Positions 27,350 to 36,385 of a stretch of DNA of 64,000 nt are shown piece by piece. Numbering within the stretch: the first letter of the stretch is position 1; each line of letters starts with the position of its first letter. The stretch is from the NCBI GenBank assembly GCA_005804885.1, contig SYOX01000219.1:1-64000 (forward strand). The letters are read 5' to 3'. Origin of the DNA: Pseudomonadota bacterium (GTDB taxonomy: Bacteria; Myxococcota_A; Bradymonadia; Bradymonadales; GCA-2716585). Below the pieces are notes generated by a model. The model searched no databases and was not told the origin of the DNA. It saw only the letters and a list, made by a program, of their open reading frames with translations. The translations under genes were made by a program, and so were the position numbers.

Positions 27350-30300
27350 ATGGCGGTTGATGGGGTCAGGTTGGGGGCCTTTGTCCTGGGGGAGCGCCTT
27401 GGGATGGGGGGGATGGGGGAGGTCTTCCGTGGGCTCCACGAGGCCGACGGCGTGCCGGTGGCCGTCAAGATCGTCATGGGGCGGCTGGCCCAGGAGCCCT
27501 CCTATCGGGAGTCCTTCCGGCGCGAGGTGCAGGCCATCGCGGGGCTCAACCACCCTGGTGTCATTACAGTGCTCGATCAAGGCGAGGTGGACGGGCGGGC
27601 GCAGGCGACCTCGGGGGGGCGGCTTGTGGCCGGCAGCCCCTACCTGGTCATGGAGCTGGCCACGGGCGGGGCGCTGCACGGCGTCAAAAGGCCGCTGCGC
27701 TGGAGGGTCTTCCGCAAGGTCTTCCTGAGCCTGCTCGACGCGCTGGCCCACGCCCACGCGCGAGGCGTCCTGCACCGGGACATCAAGCCGGATAACATCT
27801 TGATCTGTCAGCGATCGGACCTCAGGCCGGGCTTGAAGTTGACGGACTTTGGCATCGCCCACGCGCTCGACAGGGTCGAGGGGCCGGGGGACCCCGAGGG
27901 CTTCATCTGCGGGACGCCGGAGTACATGGCCCCGGAGCAGTTCACCGATCAGTGGCGGGACTTCGGGCCGTGGACGGACCTGTACGCGCTCGGCTGCGTG
28001 GCCTGGGAGATGGTCTGCGGCCGTCGGCCCTTCAGCGCCGACATGGCCTCGCCGAATCGCCCCACGATCCTGGCCCGACAGCACCTCTACGACGCCCGGC
28101 CCCCCCTGGAGGCCGCCTGCCCGCTGCCCTCGGGCCTGGAGGCCTGGATCCACCGCATGATGGCGGTGGACCCCGCCGACCGCTTCCAGCGGGCCGCCGA
28201 CGCCGCCTGGGCGCTGGCCGCCTTGACCCTGGAGGGCGTCGATGAGCAGGTCCCTGGCTGGGAGGTCGCCACGTCCAAGGTCGCGATGCTCTCCACCGAC
28301 GGCCTCGAAGACCTGACCTCCAGCGCGACCCTGGCCTTCTCCGAGATCGCCCGCGCCGCTCCCCCCCGCGAGGCCGGGGGGCCGCCCCCTCTGCCGCCCT
28401 CGTGGCGCCGCCGCCGCGTCGAGGCCCCATTGCGGCTCGCCGGCGCCGGCCTCGGCCTCTACGGCCTGCGGGAGATCCCGATGGTGGGCCGCGAGGCCGA
28501 GCGCGACCGGATCTGGGCCGCGCTCGGGCAGGTGCAGGCCACCGGCCGCGCGCGCCTCGTGGTGCTGCGGGGGCCGGCGGGCGTCGGCAAGAGCCGCCTG
28601 GCCCGCTGGATGGCCCAGCGGGCCGACGAGGTCGGCAATGCCGCCGTCTGGCGCGTCTCCCACTCCGAGGAGGGCGGCCCCGCCGACGGCCTCGCCGCCG
28701 CCCTGGCCACCGCCATGCGCTGCGTCGGTCTCGACCGCGACGCCACCGAGGCCCGAGTCGGCGCCCTGCTCGCCCGCGTCGGCGCCCCCGACTCCTACGA
28801 GCGCCGCGCGCTGGCCGAGATCATCGCCCCCACCCCGCCCGGACAGGCCCGACAGGCCGGCCTCGTGCTGCGCTTCTCCAACCCCGTCGAGCGCTACGCC
28901 GCCCTGGCCCGACACCTCGAGCGCGTCAGCCGCGAGCGGCCCCTCATCCTCTGGGTGGAGGACGCCCAGTGGGGCCTCGACGCCCTCGGCTTCGTCGGCT
29001 ACATGATGAAGCGACAGCAGCACGCCCCTTGCCCCCTCCTCTTCCTCGTCACCGCCCGCGACGAGGGCCTGGCCGAGCACCGCGTCGCCTGGCTCGTCCT
29101 GGCCGAGCTGCTCACCCTGCCCGGCGCCCAGCGCGTCGACCTCGCGCCGCTGGACGCCGCCGAGCACCGCGCCCTCGTCGAGGCGCTGCTCGGCCTGCAG
29201 GGCGACCTCGTCGAGCAGGTCGAGGCCCGCACCATCGGAAACCCCCTCTTCGCCGTCCAGCTCGTCGGCGACTGGGTCCAGCGCGGCATCCTCAAGATCG
29301 GCCCCGCCGGCTTCACCCTGGCCGAAGGCGCCGCCGTCGAGCTGCCCGACGACCTCCACGACGTCTGGACCGCCCGCCTCGCCCGCTTCCTCGAAGGCCG
29401 CTCGCCCCAGGCCCGCGCCGCCCTGGAGATCGCCGCCGCCCTCGGCATGGAGGTCCACGAGCCCGAGTGGCGGGCAGCCTGCCTTGAGCGCGGCCCCGCC
29501 CTGGCCGCCCAGGTCGAGCCCGTGGGCGACGCCCTGGCCCGCGCGCGACTGGCCCGCTTCGAAGAGGGCAGCCTGCGCTTCATCCACGGCATGCTGCGCG
29601 AGTGCCTGGAGCGACAGGCCGCCGAGGCCGGACAGCTCCCCGCCCACCACTGGGCCTGCGTCCGCGCCCTGAGCGCCCTTCACCCCGACCCCGCGCCCGC
29701 CCTGCGCGAGCGGCTGGCCCGACACCTCGAAGGCGCCGGCCAGATCGAGGCCGCCTGCGCCGCGCTCCTGGACGCCGCCCGGGACCGCGAGCGCTGGGGC
29801 GAGCACCGCGCCGTCGAGGCCCTGCTCGACCGCCGCGCCGCGCTGATGGCCGCCCGCGCGCTGCCCCCCTCCGACCCGCGCTGGGGACAGGGCTGGATCT
29901 CCCGCGCCCGCGCCATGCTCCAGCGCGGGCAGCTCCCCGAGGCCATGACCCAGAGCCTGCGCGCCTACGAGCAGGCCGCCCTTTACGGCTGGAGCGACAT
30001 CGCCCGCGCCGCCACCCTCCAGCTCGGCCGCATCTACCTCCAGAACGGCGCCTTCGACGACGCCGAGCGCTTCCTCGCCGCAGCCCGCGACCTCTACGAC
30101 GCCGCAGGCGAGCCCCGCGAGGCCCTCGACGCCGCGCGCTTCCTCGGCAATGTCGCCCTCTCCCGCGGCGACCTCGACCTGGCCGAGCACCTCTTCAACG
30201 AGGCCATCGAGGGCTACCGACGCCTCGGCGACGGCTGGCGCGTCGGCCTCACCCTCGCCCGGCTGGCGGGCGTCCACAGCCGCCGCGGCGATCTCGATCT

Positions 30301-30889
30301 GGCCGAATCCGTCCACCGCCAGTGCCTCGACCAGTTCGAGCCCGCAGGCGTCCTGATCCAGACCGGCCACTGCCACAACTCCCTCGGCGATCTGGCCCGC
30401 AAGCGCGGCGACCTGGAGGCCGCCCGCGCCAGCTACGCCCGCGCCCTGGCCGACTTCGAAGCCATCGACTCCGGCTCCGCCCACCTCGTCCGCCTCAACC
30501 TCGGCCTCACCCTCCTGGCCCAGCGCCGCACCCTGGAGGCCGCCGACTTCATCCGCCCGACCATCGCGGTCTACGAGGCCACCGGCCGACGCCTGCTGGC
30601 CGTCTTCGCCTGCGGCGCCATGCTCGTCTGCGACGCCGCCGCCGCCGACTTCGACGCCTGGGATCGCCACATCAACGCCGTCGCCGCCTTCCTGGCCGAT
30701 CAGCACGCCGCAGAGCGCGACCTCGCGTGGTCCTTCCAGGCCGCCGCCGACCTCATGGCCACCCTGGACATCTCCAGAGCCCGCGTCGCGTGGCGGCTCG
30801 CCGCCGACCAGTGGCGCGCCGTCGGCCACCCCGACCACGCCGACGCCCTCCTGGCCCGCCTCACAGCCGCCGCCGATCCCCTCCCCTGA
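27350..30889 (+). CDS. Ser/Thr protein kinase with AAA-type ATPase and TPR regions (sensor kinase of PknK type)
   Basis: The 1179-residue cytoplasmic protein carries a complete eukaryote-type kinase domain (about residues 1-290): Gly-rich loop GERLGMGGMGEV, VAVKI, HRDIKPDN with catalytic Asp144, DFG and APEQ. It is followed by a STAND/AAA ATPase module with Walker A GPAGVGKSRLA (near residue 405) and Walker B-like LILWVEDAQW, and then a long helical C-terminal region with TPR units (about 750-1179). Such proteins probably sense a ligand with the TPR part and couple it to phosphorylation. A TATAAT promoter lies upstream. The frame is open further upstream from 26576, but that part is antisense to capA, so the ATG at 27350 is used. 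Targets unknown. Confidence 0.88.
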   Translation: MAVDGVRLGAFVLGERLGMGGMGEVFRGLHEADGVPVAVKIVMGRLAQEPSYRESFRREVQAIAGLNHPGVITVLDQGEVDGRAQATSGGRLVAGSPYLVMELATGGALHGVKRPLRWRVFRKVFLSLLDALAHAHARGVLHRDIKPDNILICQRSDLRPGLKLTDFGIAHALDRVEGPGDPEGFICGTPEYMAPEQFTDQWRDFGPWTDLYALGCVAWEMVCGRRPFSADMASPNRPTILARQHLYDARPPLEAACPLPSGLEAWIHRMMAVDPADRFQRAADAAWALAALTLEGVDEQVPGWEVATSKVAMLSTDGLEDLTSSATLAFSEIARAAPPREAGGPPPLPPSWRRRRVEAPLRLAGAGLGLYGLREIPMVGREAERDRIWAALGQVQATGRARLVVLRGPAGVGKSRLARWMAQRADEVGNAAVWRVSHSEEGGPADGLAAALATAMRCVGLDRDATEARVGALLARVGAPDSYERRALAEIIAPTPPGQARQAGLVLRFSNPVERYAALARHLERVSRERPLILWVEDAQWGLDALGFVGYMMKRQQHAPCPLLFLVTARDEGLAEHRVAWLVLAELLTLPGAQRVDLAPLDAAEHRALVEALLGLQGDLVEQVEARTIGNPLFAVQLVGDWVQRGILKIGPAGFTLAEGAAVELPDDLHDVWTARLARFLEGRSPQARAALEIAAALGMEVHEPEWRAACLERGPALAAQVEPVGDALARARLARFEEGSLRFIHGMLRECLERQAAEAGQLPAHHWACVRALSALHPDPAPALRERLARHLEGAGQIEAACAALLDAARDRERWGEHRAVEALLDRRAALMAARALPPSDPRWGQGWISRARAMLQRGQLPEAMTQSLRAYEQAALYGWSDIARAATLQLGRIYLQNGAFDDAERFLAAARDLYDAAGEPREALDAARFLGNVALSRGDLDLAEHLFNEAIEGYRRLGDGWRVGLTLARLAGVHSRRGDLDLAESVHRQCLDQFEPAGVLIQTGHCHNSLGDLARKRGDLEAARASYARALADFEAIDSGSAHLVRLNLGLTLLAQRRTLEAADFIRPTIAVYEATGRRLLAVFACGAMLVCDAAAADFDAWDRHINAVAAFLADQHAAERDLAWSFQAAADLMATLDISRARVAWRLAADQWRAVGHPDHADALLARLTAAADPLP

Positions 30890-30983
30890 TCGCGCCCCTC
30901 GCTCAACGATCGCGCCGCAGATCAACGATCGCGCCGCTGGAGGATCTTGCAGCCTCGGACAGGGCGAGCCGCGCTGACACCCC

Positions 30984-31358
30984 TCAGGGTTGAGGCTCCC
31001 TCGGGGGGGAGGCGAGCCAGCGCACCAGGGCCTCCGGGCTGGAGGACATGATCTGATGGACGAGCGCCTCGCGCCCCTCCGAGCGCAGCCGCCCTCGAAG
31101 CGCCTTGCGCTCGTCCTGTGTCAACCCGCGCCCCAGCCGCTCCCGCGTCACCAGATCCAGAAGCTCCTCTCGCTCTTCGGTCTGGCCTTCGACGTGGCCT
31201 TCCGCGTGACCTTCCGCGTGACCTGCGGCGCGACCTTCCGCGTGTCCTTCGGCGATGGCGGTCTCGCACTGTTGGCGCTCGTACTCCCTGAGCCAGGCGA
31301 TGTTGTCGATGAACTCGTCATCAAGGTCGGTGCGGTTGTCTTGTTGCTTGTTCTCCAC
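30984..31358 (-). CDS. Small protein resembling the C-terminal tail of Rpn-family nucleases/transposases
   Basis: A 124-residue acidic/helical protein with a run of GHAEG/GHVEG-type pentapeptides (residues about 35-62), as often found near the C-terminus of Rpn (PD-(D/E)XK transposase-like) proteins, followed by helices (LLDLVTRERLGRGLT, ALRGRLRSEGREALV). The PD-(D/E)XK core is absent, so it may be a truncated remnant or a small independent protein. The start decision rests on GGAGG six bases before a GTG at 31358; an ATG six codons earlier lacks such a site. It lies in an accessory patch next to repeat elements. Confidence 0.5.
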   Translation of the reverse strand: MENKQQDNRTDLDDEFIDNIAWLREYERQQCETAIAEGHAEGRAAGHAEGHAEGHVEGQTEEREELLDLVTRERLGRGLTQDERKALRGRLRSEGREALVHQIMSSSPEALVRWLASPPREPQP

Positions 31359-31511
31359 GGCGATCCTCCATCGCATGACAAGGGCCCAGAGCGCCTCCAG
31401 GGTCCTGTCGCCTCCTTTGCGGTCAAGATGAGCCTCCCTCGCCCTGACCGGCGAGTCAAGGACAAAATGGAGACATTTGAGCAGCGCCGGCGACCTCGCA
31501 ATGCAACCGCG

Positions 31512-31920
31512 CAGGTTTGCTCAGTGAAGGTTCCAAGGGCCGCGACGCCACGGCATCCCACGCCACGATCGTGCCGACGGCGTATCGCCCCACGCTCCTC
31601 GCACCGCCCCCGTTGGGGACGGGCTCGTCGGGTGGGGCTACAAGCTCAGGGTGGGCTGCGACCTCTCGGTCGCAGGCCAGCGCAAGACCGATGTCGACAC
31701 CAGAGGGCGTGAAAACCCCAATCCACAGGCCCACTTCGACGCGGCGATCCAACCCCACGATCCGCGCTCGTCCGCCCGCTGGCCTGCGCCCATCGGGCGC
31801 AGCCCTCCCGCGCCTCCAAGCCCCACCCGACGAGCCCGTCCCCCCTTGTGGGGGGCGGCGCGAGGAGCGTGGGGCGATCGGCGAGCGCGGCAGGACTTCA
31901 GGCTTCACTGAGCAAACCTG
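31512..31920. mobile_element. Palindromic repeat element copy 2 nested inside an 18-bp perfect inverted repeat
   Basis: The inner part 31588-31874 is the second copy of the element at 5958 (same terminal sequence CCCCACGCTCCTCGCACC, same core orientation). It sits inside a perfect inverted repeat CAGGTTTGCTCAGTGAAG at 31512-31529 and 31903-31920. The outer repeat is not seen around the other two copies. No transposase is encoded. It looks like a non-autonomous mobile sequence, either one element inside another or an extended version. Confidence 0.65.
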
Positions 31921-32054
31921 TGCTCCCTTGAGAACTCGCACAAAGGACTTGACTGACCCTTTAAATCGGGGCAGCCTCCACTCCTGTTGGCTGTCAAACT
32001 TTCCCGCGTCGTGATCACCCTCTTTCGCGCCGTGATCGCCTCTGGAGGACACCT

Positions 32055-32753
32055 GTGAGACTGATCTCTGTCGATTACGCTCTGTTGAGCTTCTGGGAGG
32101 ACCTCATCTTCCTGGAGGCGGCGCTGCTCTCCGTCGAGGAGACAAAGGGGCTGGCCGAGCCCGTCACGGCGCACCTCGCCACCTTCTCCGATCTCCTCAA
32201 CGCGGACTTGAAGTCGCGCCGCGAGGCGATCCAGGCGCGCGCCCTTGTCTCGATCCGCGACGTGCTGCTCGACGGAGGCCTCCGCGCGCTGCACAACGGC
32301 GCCCTCTTCCTCGTCGGCCAGGACCGCAAGGATCCGCGCTTCAAGGCCCTCTTCGCCTCGCCGATCAACACGGTCGTGCGCTTCGCCCTCAAGCGTCAGG
32401 TCGAGGTGGCCCAGGGCTTGCTCGACACCCTCGGCCTGCCCCCTTACGCGGGCAACCTGCGCGAAGGTCACGCCGAGGCGCTCGGGGGCCTGATCGCCCA
32501 GGGGGTCGCGGCGCTGATGCAGCGGCGGGGCGCCTCGCTGGGTCGGGCCGAGGCCCGCCTTGAGATCCAAGGCTGGAAGGAGGACGCCAACGCGCTGCGG
32601 CAGGCCGTCTACGGCGATCTGCTCAAGCTCGCAGCCCAGAGTCGCCAGGAGCCCGGCTGGGCCGACGCCTTCTTCATGCCGCGCTCGCCCCGCAGCGGCG
32701 CCCCCATCTCCGATCCCGAAGACGACCCCGAACCCCTCGACCCGACCCCCTGA
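32055..32753 (+). CDS. Hypothetical protein, 232 aa
   Basis: I do not recognise the family. The protein is soluble and helical (LLSFWEDLIFLEAALLSVEETKG; FALKRQVEVAQGLLDTLGL; GLIAQGVAALMQRRGASLGRAEAR) with a Pro/Asp tail. The start is a GTG with GGAGG seven to nine bases upstream. It stands alone in the accessory patch between the repeat element and two strong hairpins. Helical layout and length would allow a structural or regulatory role, but nothing specific can be said. Confidence 0.6.
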   Translation: MRLISVDYALLSFWEDLIFLEAALLSVEETKGLAEPVTAHLATFSDLLNADLKSRREAIQARALVSIRDVLLDGGLRALHNGALFLVGQDRKDPRFKALFASPINTVVRFALKRQVEVAQGLLDTLGLPPYAGNLREGHAEALGGLIAQGVAALMQRRGASLGRAEARLEIQGWKEDANALRQAVYGDLLKLAAQSRQEPGWADAFFMPRSPRSGAPISDPEDDPEPLDPTP

Positions 32754-32814
32754 GCGTCCGCCGCTCACTTCGCATCGCAGACCTGTCGTCGCGCACCCTC
32801 GGGGCGCTCGGTCG

Positions 32815-32904
32815 GCGCCGCAATGGTAGCTCCCCGACGTGTCGGGGAGCTACCATTGCGGCGCGATCCTGCCTCCCCGACGCGTCAGGGAGGCAGGATC
32901 GCGC
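32815..32904. repeat. Two overlapping near-perfect hairpins with related centres
   Basis: The first, 32815-32864, is a perfect 24-bp stem with a two-base loop, centred on CCCCGACGTGTCGGGG. The second, 32861-32904, has arms GCGCGATCCTGCCTCCC / GGGAGGCAGGATCGCGC and the centre GACGCGTC. They share the four bases GCGC. There is no U-run, so they are not typical intrinsic terminators, although they follow a gene by about 60 bp. They may be REP-like sequences or protein-binding cruciforms. Confidence 0.75.
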
Positions 32905-33159
32905 CCCCACCCATCGAACCTCACCCCACACGCCGCGAGGATCGCGGCGCTCACCCGCCTCCGCGACGGCTCGCGTCGCGGGGTGTGCGGCGCGCACCAG
33001 CCTCCGAGACGTTCAAGGCCGGGATCAAGCTGCGCTCAAGCCGGGATCAGGCCGGGATCAAGCCGCGCGAAGGCCGTGTCCGTCGAGCAAGGCGCATCGG
33101 TCGAGGCGGCGCGCGGCGAGCCCTCGGCGGGTTGTGTGTGGCCGGTGGCCCTTGTAAAG

Positions 33160-33310
33160 TGGGAGGAGGCTCGTGGGACAATGAGGCGTCAACCGGGTCA
33201 ACCGCGGCGGCAACTGGAACTCCAACGCCAGCCACTGTCGCGCCGCTCTCCGCGACAGGTTCGCGGCGCCAAGGCGCAACCTCAGCCTGGGTTTTCGCCT
33301 CGTGAGGTCT
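33160..33310 (+). pseudogene. Degenerate C-terminal fragment of a formylglycine-generating-enzyme-like (FGE-sulfatase) domain
   Basis: One frame reads GGGSWDNEAS (near 33165-33190) and, after a frame change near 33190, another reads RGGNWNSNASHCRAAL, then RDRF, RRNLSLGFRLVRS. Together these match the RGGSW ... CRAA-R-R ... GFRLVR end of the FGE-sulfatase/SUMF1 or related C-type-lectin-like domain. No upstream part of the gene remains, and the frames are interrupted, so this is a relic. It lies in a roughly 970-base gap that otherwise holds hairpins and diverged repeats. Confidence 0.55.
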
Positions 33311-33727
33311 TACGACTGGGCGGTGATCGCCGACGGGTTTGCCGCTGTCGCGGCTGCACCACGCGGCATCTCTGTTTCGCCCTGCTGGGCTCTTGGTGCT
33401 CTGGTCTGGGGTGGAGGCTTTGAGGGGCGTTGCAGGCGCGAGGGTTTGTGCAGCACCTTGAAGGAGGCCGTCGGGATCGCCGCCTCGGTCTGGCCCCGGA
33501 GGGGCATCAGCGCTTGATGGAGCCCGTCATGGTCGAAACAGAGGTGCCGCGGGTTCAGCCGGACCCGATCAGGGTTCGGCAAACCCATCGGTCCTCGGAA
33601 GGACCGTCTGTCCACCCAACGAAGCCGACCCGTCACCATCGACGTGTCTTTCGGTCAGGGTGTGGTGGAGGATCGGGATTGGGGCTGTGATCGTCGAAGG
33701 TGGCGCGCTCGTGGAGGGGGCAGGGGT

Positions 33728-35302
33728 ATGGTGAAGGGGCGGTTCTTCAATACGGCGGGGCCGTGCAGGGCGCACGAGCATTACATGGTGCCGCCGGAGC
33801 GACGACTGCCGGGCGTGCGGGAGTTGATCGGTCAGGGCTTGTACTTCGTGGTTCACGCGCCGCGTCAGGTGGGCAAGACGACCTGCTTGCGGACGCTGGC
33901 CGAGGTTCTGACGGCCGAGGGCGAGGTGGCGGCGCTGCACGCCTCGTGCGAGACAGGGCAGGTGGCGCGCGATGACGTGGAGAAGGGGGTCAGCGCCGTG
34001 TTGTACGCCATCGGGCGCGAGGCGCAGTATCAGCTCCCCGAAGAGCTCAGGCCGCCGCCGGTCGACGAGGTGTCGGGTGTCCCGCCGCAAAGCCGGCTTG
34101 CGGAGTTTCTGTCGAGGTGGTCGGAGCGGTGTCCGAGGCCAGTGGTGTTGTTTCTGGACGAGATAGACGCGCTGATGGACGACTCGCTGGTGTCGGTCTT
34201 GAGGCAGTTGAGGGAGGGCTACGTGCGGCGGCCTGCGAGCTTCCCGAGCTCGTTGGCGCTGATCGGACTCAGGGACGTGCGCGATTACAAGGGCCGGCTG
34301 CGACCGGATGCGGTGAGCCTGGGGACGGCCAGCCCCTTCAACATCAAGGTGGAGTCGATCACGATCCGGGACTTCGTGGCCGAGGAGGTCGTCGAGCTTC
34401 TGGAGCAACACGCCCAGGAGACCGGGCAGGCCTTCAGCGCCGAGGCGCAGGCGCAGGTCTTCGAGCAGACCCAGGGGCAGCCCTGGATGGTCAACGCCCT
34501 GGCGAGGCAGTGCATCGAGGTGCTCGTGCCCCAGCGCGACAGGACCATTGAGGTCGCCGATGTCGAGCGGGCCAGGGAGATCCTGATCCAGCGTCGAGAC
34601 ACGCACCTGGACAGCTTGATCGACAAGCTGCGCGAGCCCAGGGTCAGGCGCGTCATCGAGCCGATCCTGGCCGGAGAGCTGTTGCTGGGCGACAGGATCA
34701 ACGACGACATGGCCTACACGGAGGATCTGGGATTGATCAAGCGGCAGGGTCGTCACGTGCGGATCGCCAACCCGATCTATCACGAGGTGATCCCCAGGGC
34801 GCTGGCCTCTATCACGCAGCACACCATCCCGCACGAGACCGAGTGGTACGTGGACGCCGAAGGCAAGCTGGACATGAGGGGGCTGCTGGAGGGCTTCGTG
34901 GAGTTCTGGAAGGAGCACGGCGAGGCGCTGCTGGCGCACCAGCCCTATCCGGAGGTGGCGCCGCACCTGGTGTTGATGGCCTTCTTGCAGCGGGTGGTCA
35001 ACGGGGGAGGGTTCATCGACAGGGAGTACGCGGTGGGCTCGGGTCGGCTGGATCTGTGCGTGCGGTGGCCCTGGTCGGGGGGCGTGCAGCTGGAGGCGCT
35101 GGAGCTCAAGGCCCGCAGGAAGGAGCGCAATCCGCTCTCCAAGGGGCTCGACCAGCTGGCGGCCTACCTCGACAGGCTGGGCCTGGAGCGCGGCGTGCTG
35201 GTGATCTTCGATCAGCGCCCCGATGCGCCGGAGTTGACCGAGCGTGTGGCCTTCGAAGAGGAAGAGCACGAGGGCAAGGCCATTACCATCCTGTGGCTGT
35301 AG
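33728..35302 (+). CDS. AAA ATPase with C-terminal PD-(D/E)XK nuclease-like domain
   Basis: A 524-residue cytoplasmic protein. Walker A lies at APRQVGKTT (near residue 46), Walker B at VVLFLDEIDAL, and sensor-like LIGLRDVRDYK follows. A winged-helix-like middle region is followed by a nuclease-like core GSGRLDLCV ... LEALELKA, which has the Asp and Glu-x-Lys of PD-(D/E)XK enzymes. This ATPase family (AAA_14/AAA-ATPase-like plus PDDEXK_9) is widespread and often in mobile or defence contexts, without proven function. The ATG at 33728 follows GGAGGGGGCAGGGGT. Its neighbourhood of relics and repeats suggests acquisition. Confidence 0.8.
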   Translation: MVKGRFFNTAGPCRAHEHYMVPPERRLPGVRELIGQGLYFVVHAPRQVGKTTCLRTLAEVLTAEGEVAALHASCETGQVARDDVEKGVSAVLYAIGREAQYQLPEELRPPPVDEVSGVPPQSRLAEFLSRWSERCPRPVVLFLDEIDALMDDSLVSVLRQLREGYVRRPASFPSSLALIGLRDVRDYKGRLRPDAVSLGTASPFNIKVESITIRDFVAEEVVELLEQHAQETGQAFSAEAQAQVFEQTQGQPWMVNALARQCIEVLVPQRDRTIEVADVERAREILIQRRDTHLDSLIDKLREPRVRRVIEPILAGELLLGDRINDDMAYTEDLGLIKRQGRHVRIANPIYHEVIPRALASITQHTIPHETEWYVDAEGKLDMRGLLEGFVEFWKEHGEALLAHQPYPEVAPHLVLMAFLQRVVNGGGFIDREYAVGSGRLDLCVRWPWSGGVQLEALELKARRKERNPLSKGLDQLAAYLDRLGLERGVLVIFDQRPDAPELTERVAFEEEEHEGKAITILWL

Positions 35303-35330
35303 GATCAGCAGGTGCAGAGGTCTTTGAGGA

Positions 35331-35888
35331 TCAGCGGGTGCAGAGGGTCTTCGTGGCGTCGCCGGGATCGACGGCGCAGCGCTCGTCGTCGGGGCAGTCG
35401 ACGGTGTCGAAGCGGCCGTTGAGGTTGCAGATCTGGCGGGCGTTGCCGTTGCAGCGCTCGTTGCCGGGGGTGCAGACGGCGCCGCAGTCGATGGGGCAGC
35501 TGTCGGGGCTCTCGCCGGCCTCGCACTCGTCGTTGCCGCAGGCGGTCTGGGCGGCGCAGTCGGCGCAGAAGACGCCCTGGTCGGTGATCATGTCCACGCC
35601 GCACTCGCAAGGCACGAGGAACTGGCACAGGACGCTGCAGGTGCCCTCGCCGACGCAGGAGCCGGTGATGCTGCCATCCTGGGTGATGAGGTTGGCGTCC
35701 CCGGCGGCCTCGCACTTGCTGGCGGCGGCGGCGTCAAGGCGAGGATCGGAGCCGGGGGGGCATTGGGCGATGAGGTCGCTCTTGACGCACTCGGTGGCGA
35801 CCTCGGTGCCGTCCTCGCTGCACGCCAGCGGGCAGAGCGCGGCGGCGATCAGGGTCAGCAGGAGTCGGGCTCTGGGGTGGGCGATCAT
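35331..35888 (-). CDS. Cys-rich lipoprotein, 185 aa
   Basis: The signal peptide ends CPLAC (lipobox), so the product is a lipoprotein. The mature part is Cys-rich (about 20 Cys) with blocks such as CGNDECEAGESPDSCPIDC, which resembles a calcium- or metal-binding EGF-like/MopE-like motif, and CNGNARQICNLNG. Function unknown, probably a disulfide-stabilised surface protein. The start at 35888 is chosen for the signal peptide; GAGGT lies upstream. It converges on the AAA/nuclease gene. Confidence 0.7.
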   Translation of the reverse strand: MIAHPRARLLLTLIAAALCPLACSEDGTEVATECVKSDLIAQCPPGSDPRLDAAAASKCEAAGDANLITQDGSITGSCVGEGTCSVLCQFLVPCECGVDMITDQGVFCADCAAQTACGNDECEAGESPDSCPIDCGAVCTPGNERCNGNARQICNLNGRFDTVDCPDDERCAVDPGDATKTLCTR

Positions 35889-35971
35889 CAAAACCTCGGT
35901 GTTGGCCCGGTGCTGGGCTTGTCGGTTCATGGGAGCGCTGTGGCACCAGAGCCAGGGTAGCCCTTCACCGT

Positions 35972-36065
35972 CGAAATTCAAGAATCCCTGCGCCAGTGAG
36001 GCCTCAACGAGCCCTCTTGCAAGCTCACCCTCCAGCTGCCCCTTCGAAATTCAAGAATCCCTGCG
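35972..36065. repeat. Direct repeat pair, 21 bp at 73-bp spacing
   Basis: CGAAATTCAAGAATCCCTGCG occurs (first 20 of its 21 bases quoted here exceed nothing in length) at 35972-35992 and 36045-36065, with further similarity downstream (AGTGAGGC / AGCGAGGC). It sits upstream of the Cys-rich lipoprotein and may come from a local duplication. Confidence 0.6.
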
Positions 36066-36178
36066 ACAGCGAGGCGTTACCGGGGGTCGCTGACCTCTCG
36101 GGGGGGCGCTCGCATCAGGGCCACTGGCGGGTCGACGGGGCTCGTCGCGCGTGTGGAGCGCCAGCGGTCTGTGGGACG

Positions 36179-36385
36179 CATCAGCTCGGCGAGCAGGGCG
36201 CTGCGGTGCGCCAGCGGGCGGCTGCGGGAGGCCCATCAGCTCGACGATCAGGGCGCTGCGGTGCGCCGGCGGGCGAGCCGTGGGGATCAGGGCGCTGCGG
36301 TTCGCCAGCGGGCGGCTGCGGGAGGCCCATCAGCTCGACGATCAGGGCGCCGCGGTGCGCCAGGGGGCGGCCGCGGGGATCAGGG
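36179..36385. repeat. Degenerate tandem repeat (about 55-bp units)
   Basis: Units containing CATCAGCTCGACGATCAGGG, CGCTGCGGTGCGCC and AGCGGGCGGCTGCGGGAGGC follow each other about four times with deletions. The array ends at the stop codon of the RNA-repair gene on the minus strand, so the gene terminus may be affected by array changes. No gene is seen in the gap 35889-36379. Confidence 0.7.

Noticed and set aside
27170-30925. Long frame opposite the kinase/AAA/TPR gene
   Set aside because: No domains, Gly/Ala/Val/Glu-rich shadow; the plus strand has complete kinase and AAA motifs.
33160-33310. Variable region of a diversity-generating retroelement
   Set aside because: The sequence end resembles such targets, but no reverse transcriptase, template repeat or intact gene is present in the window.
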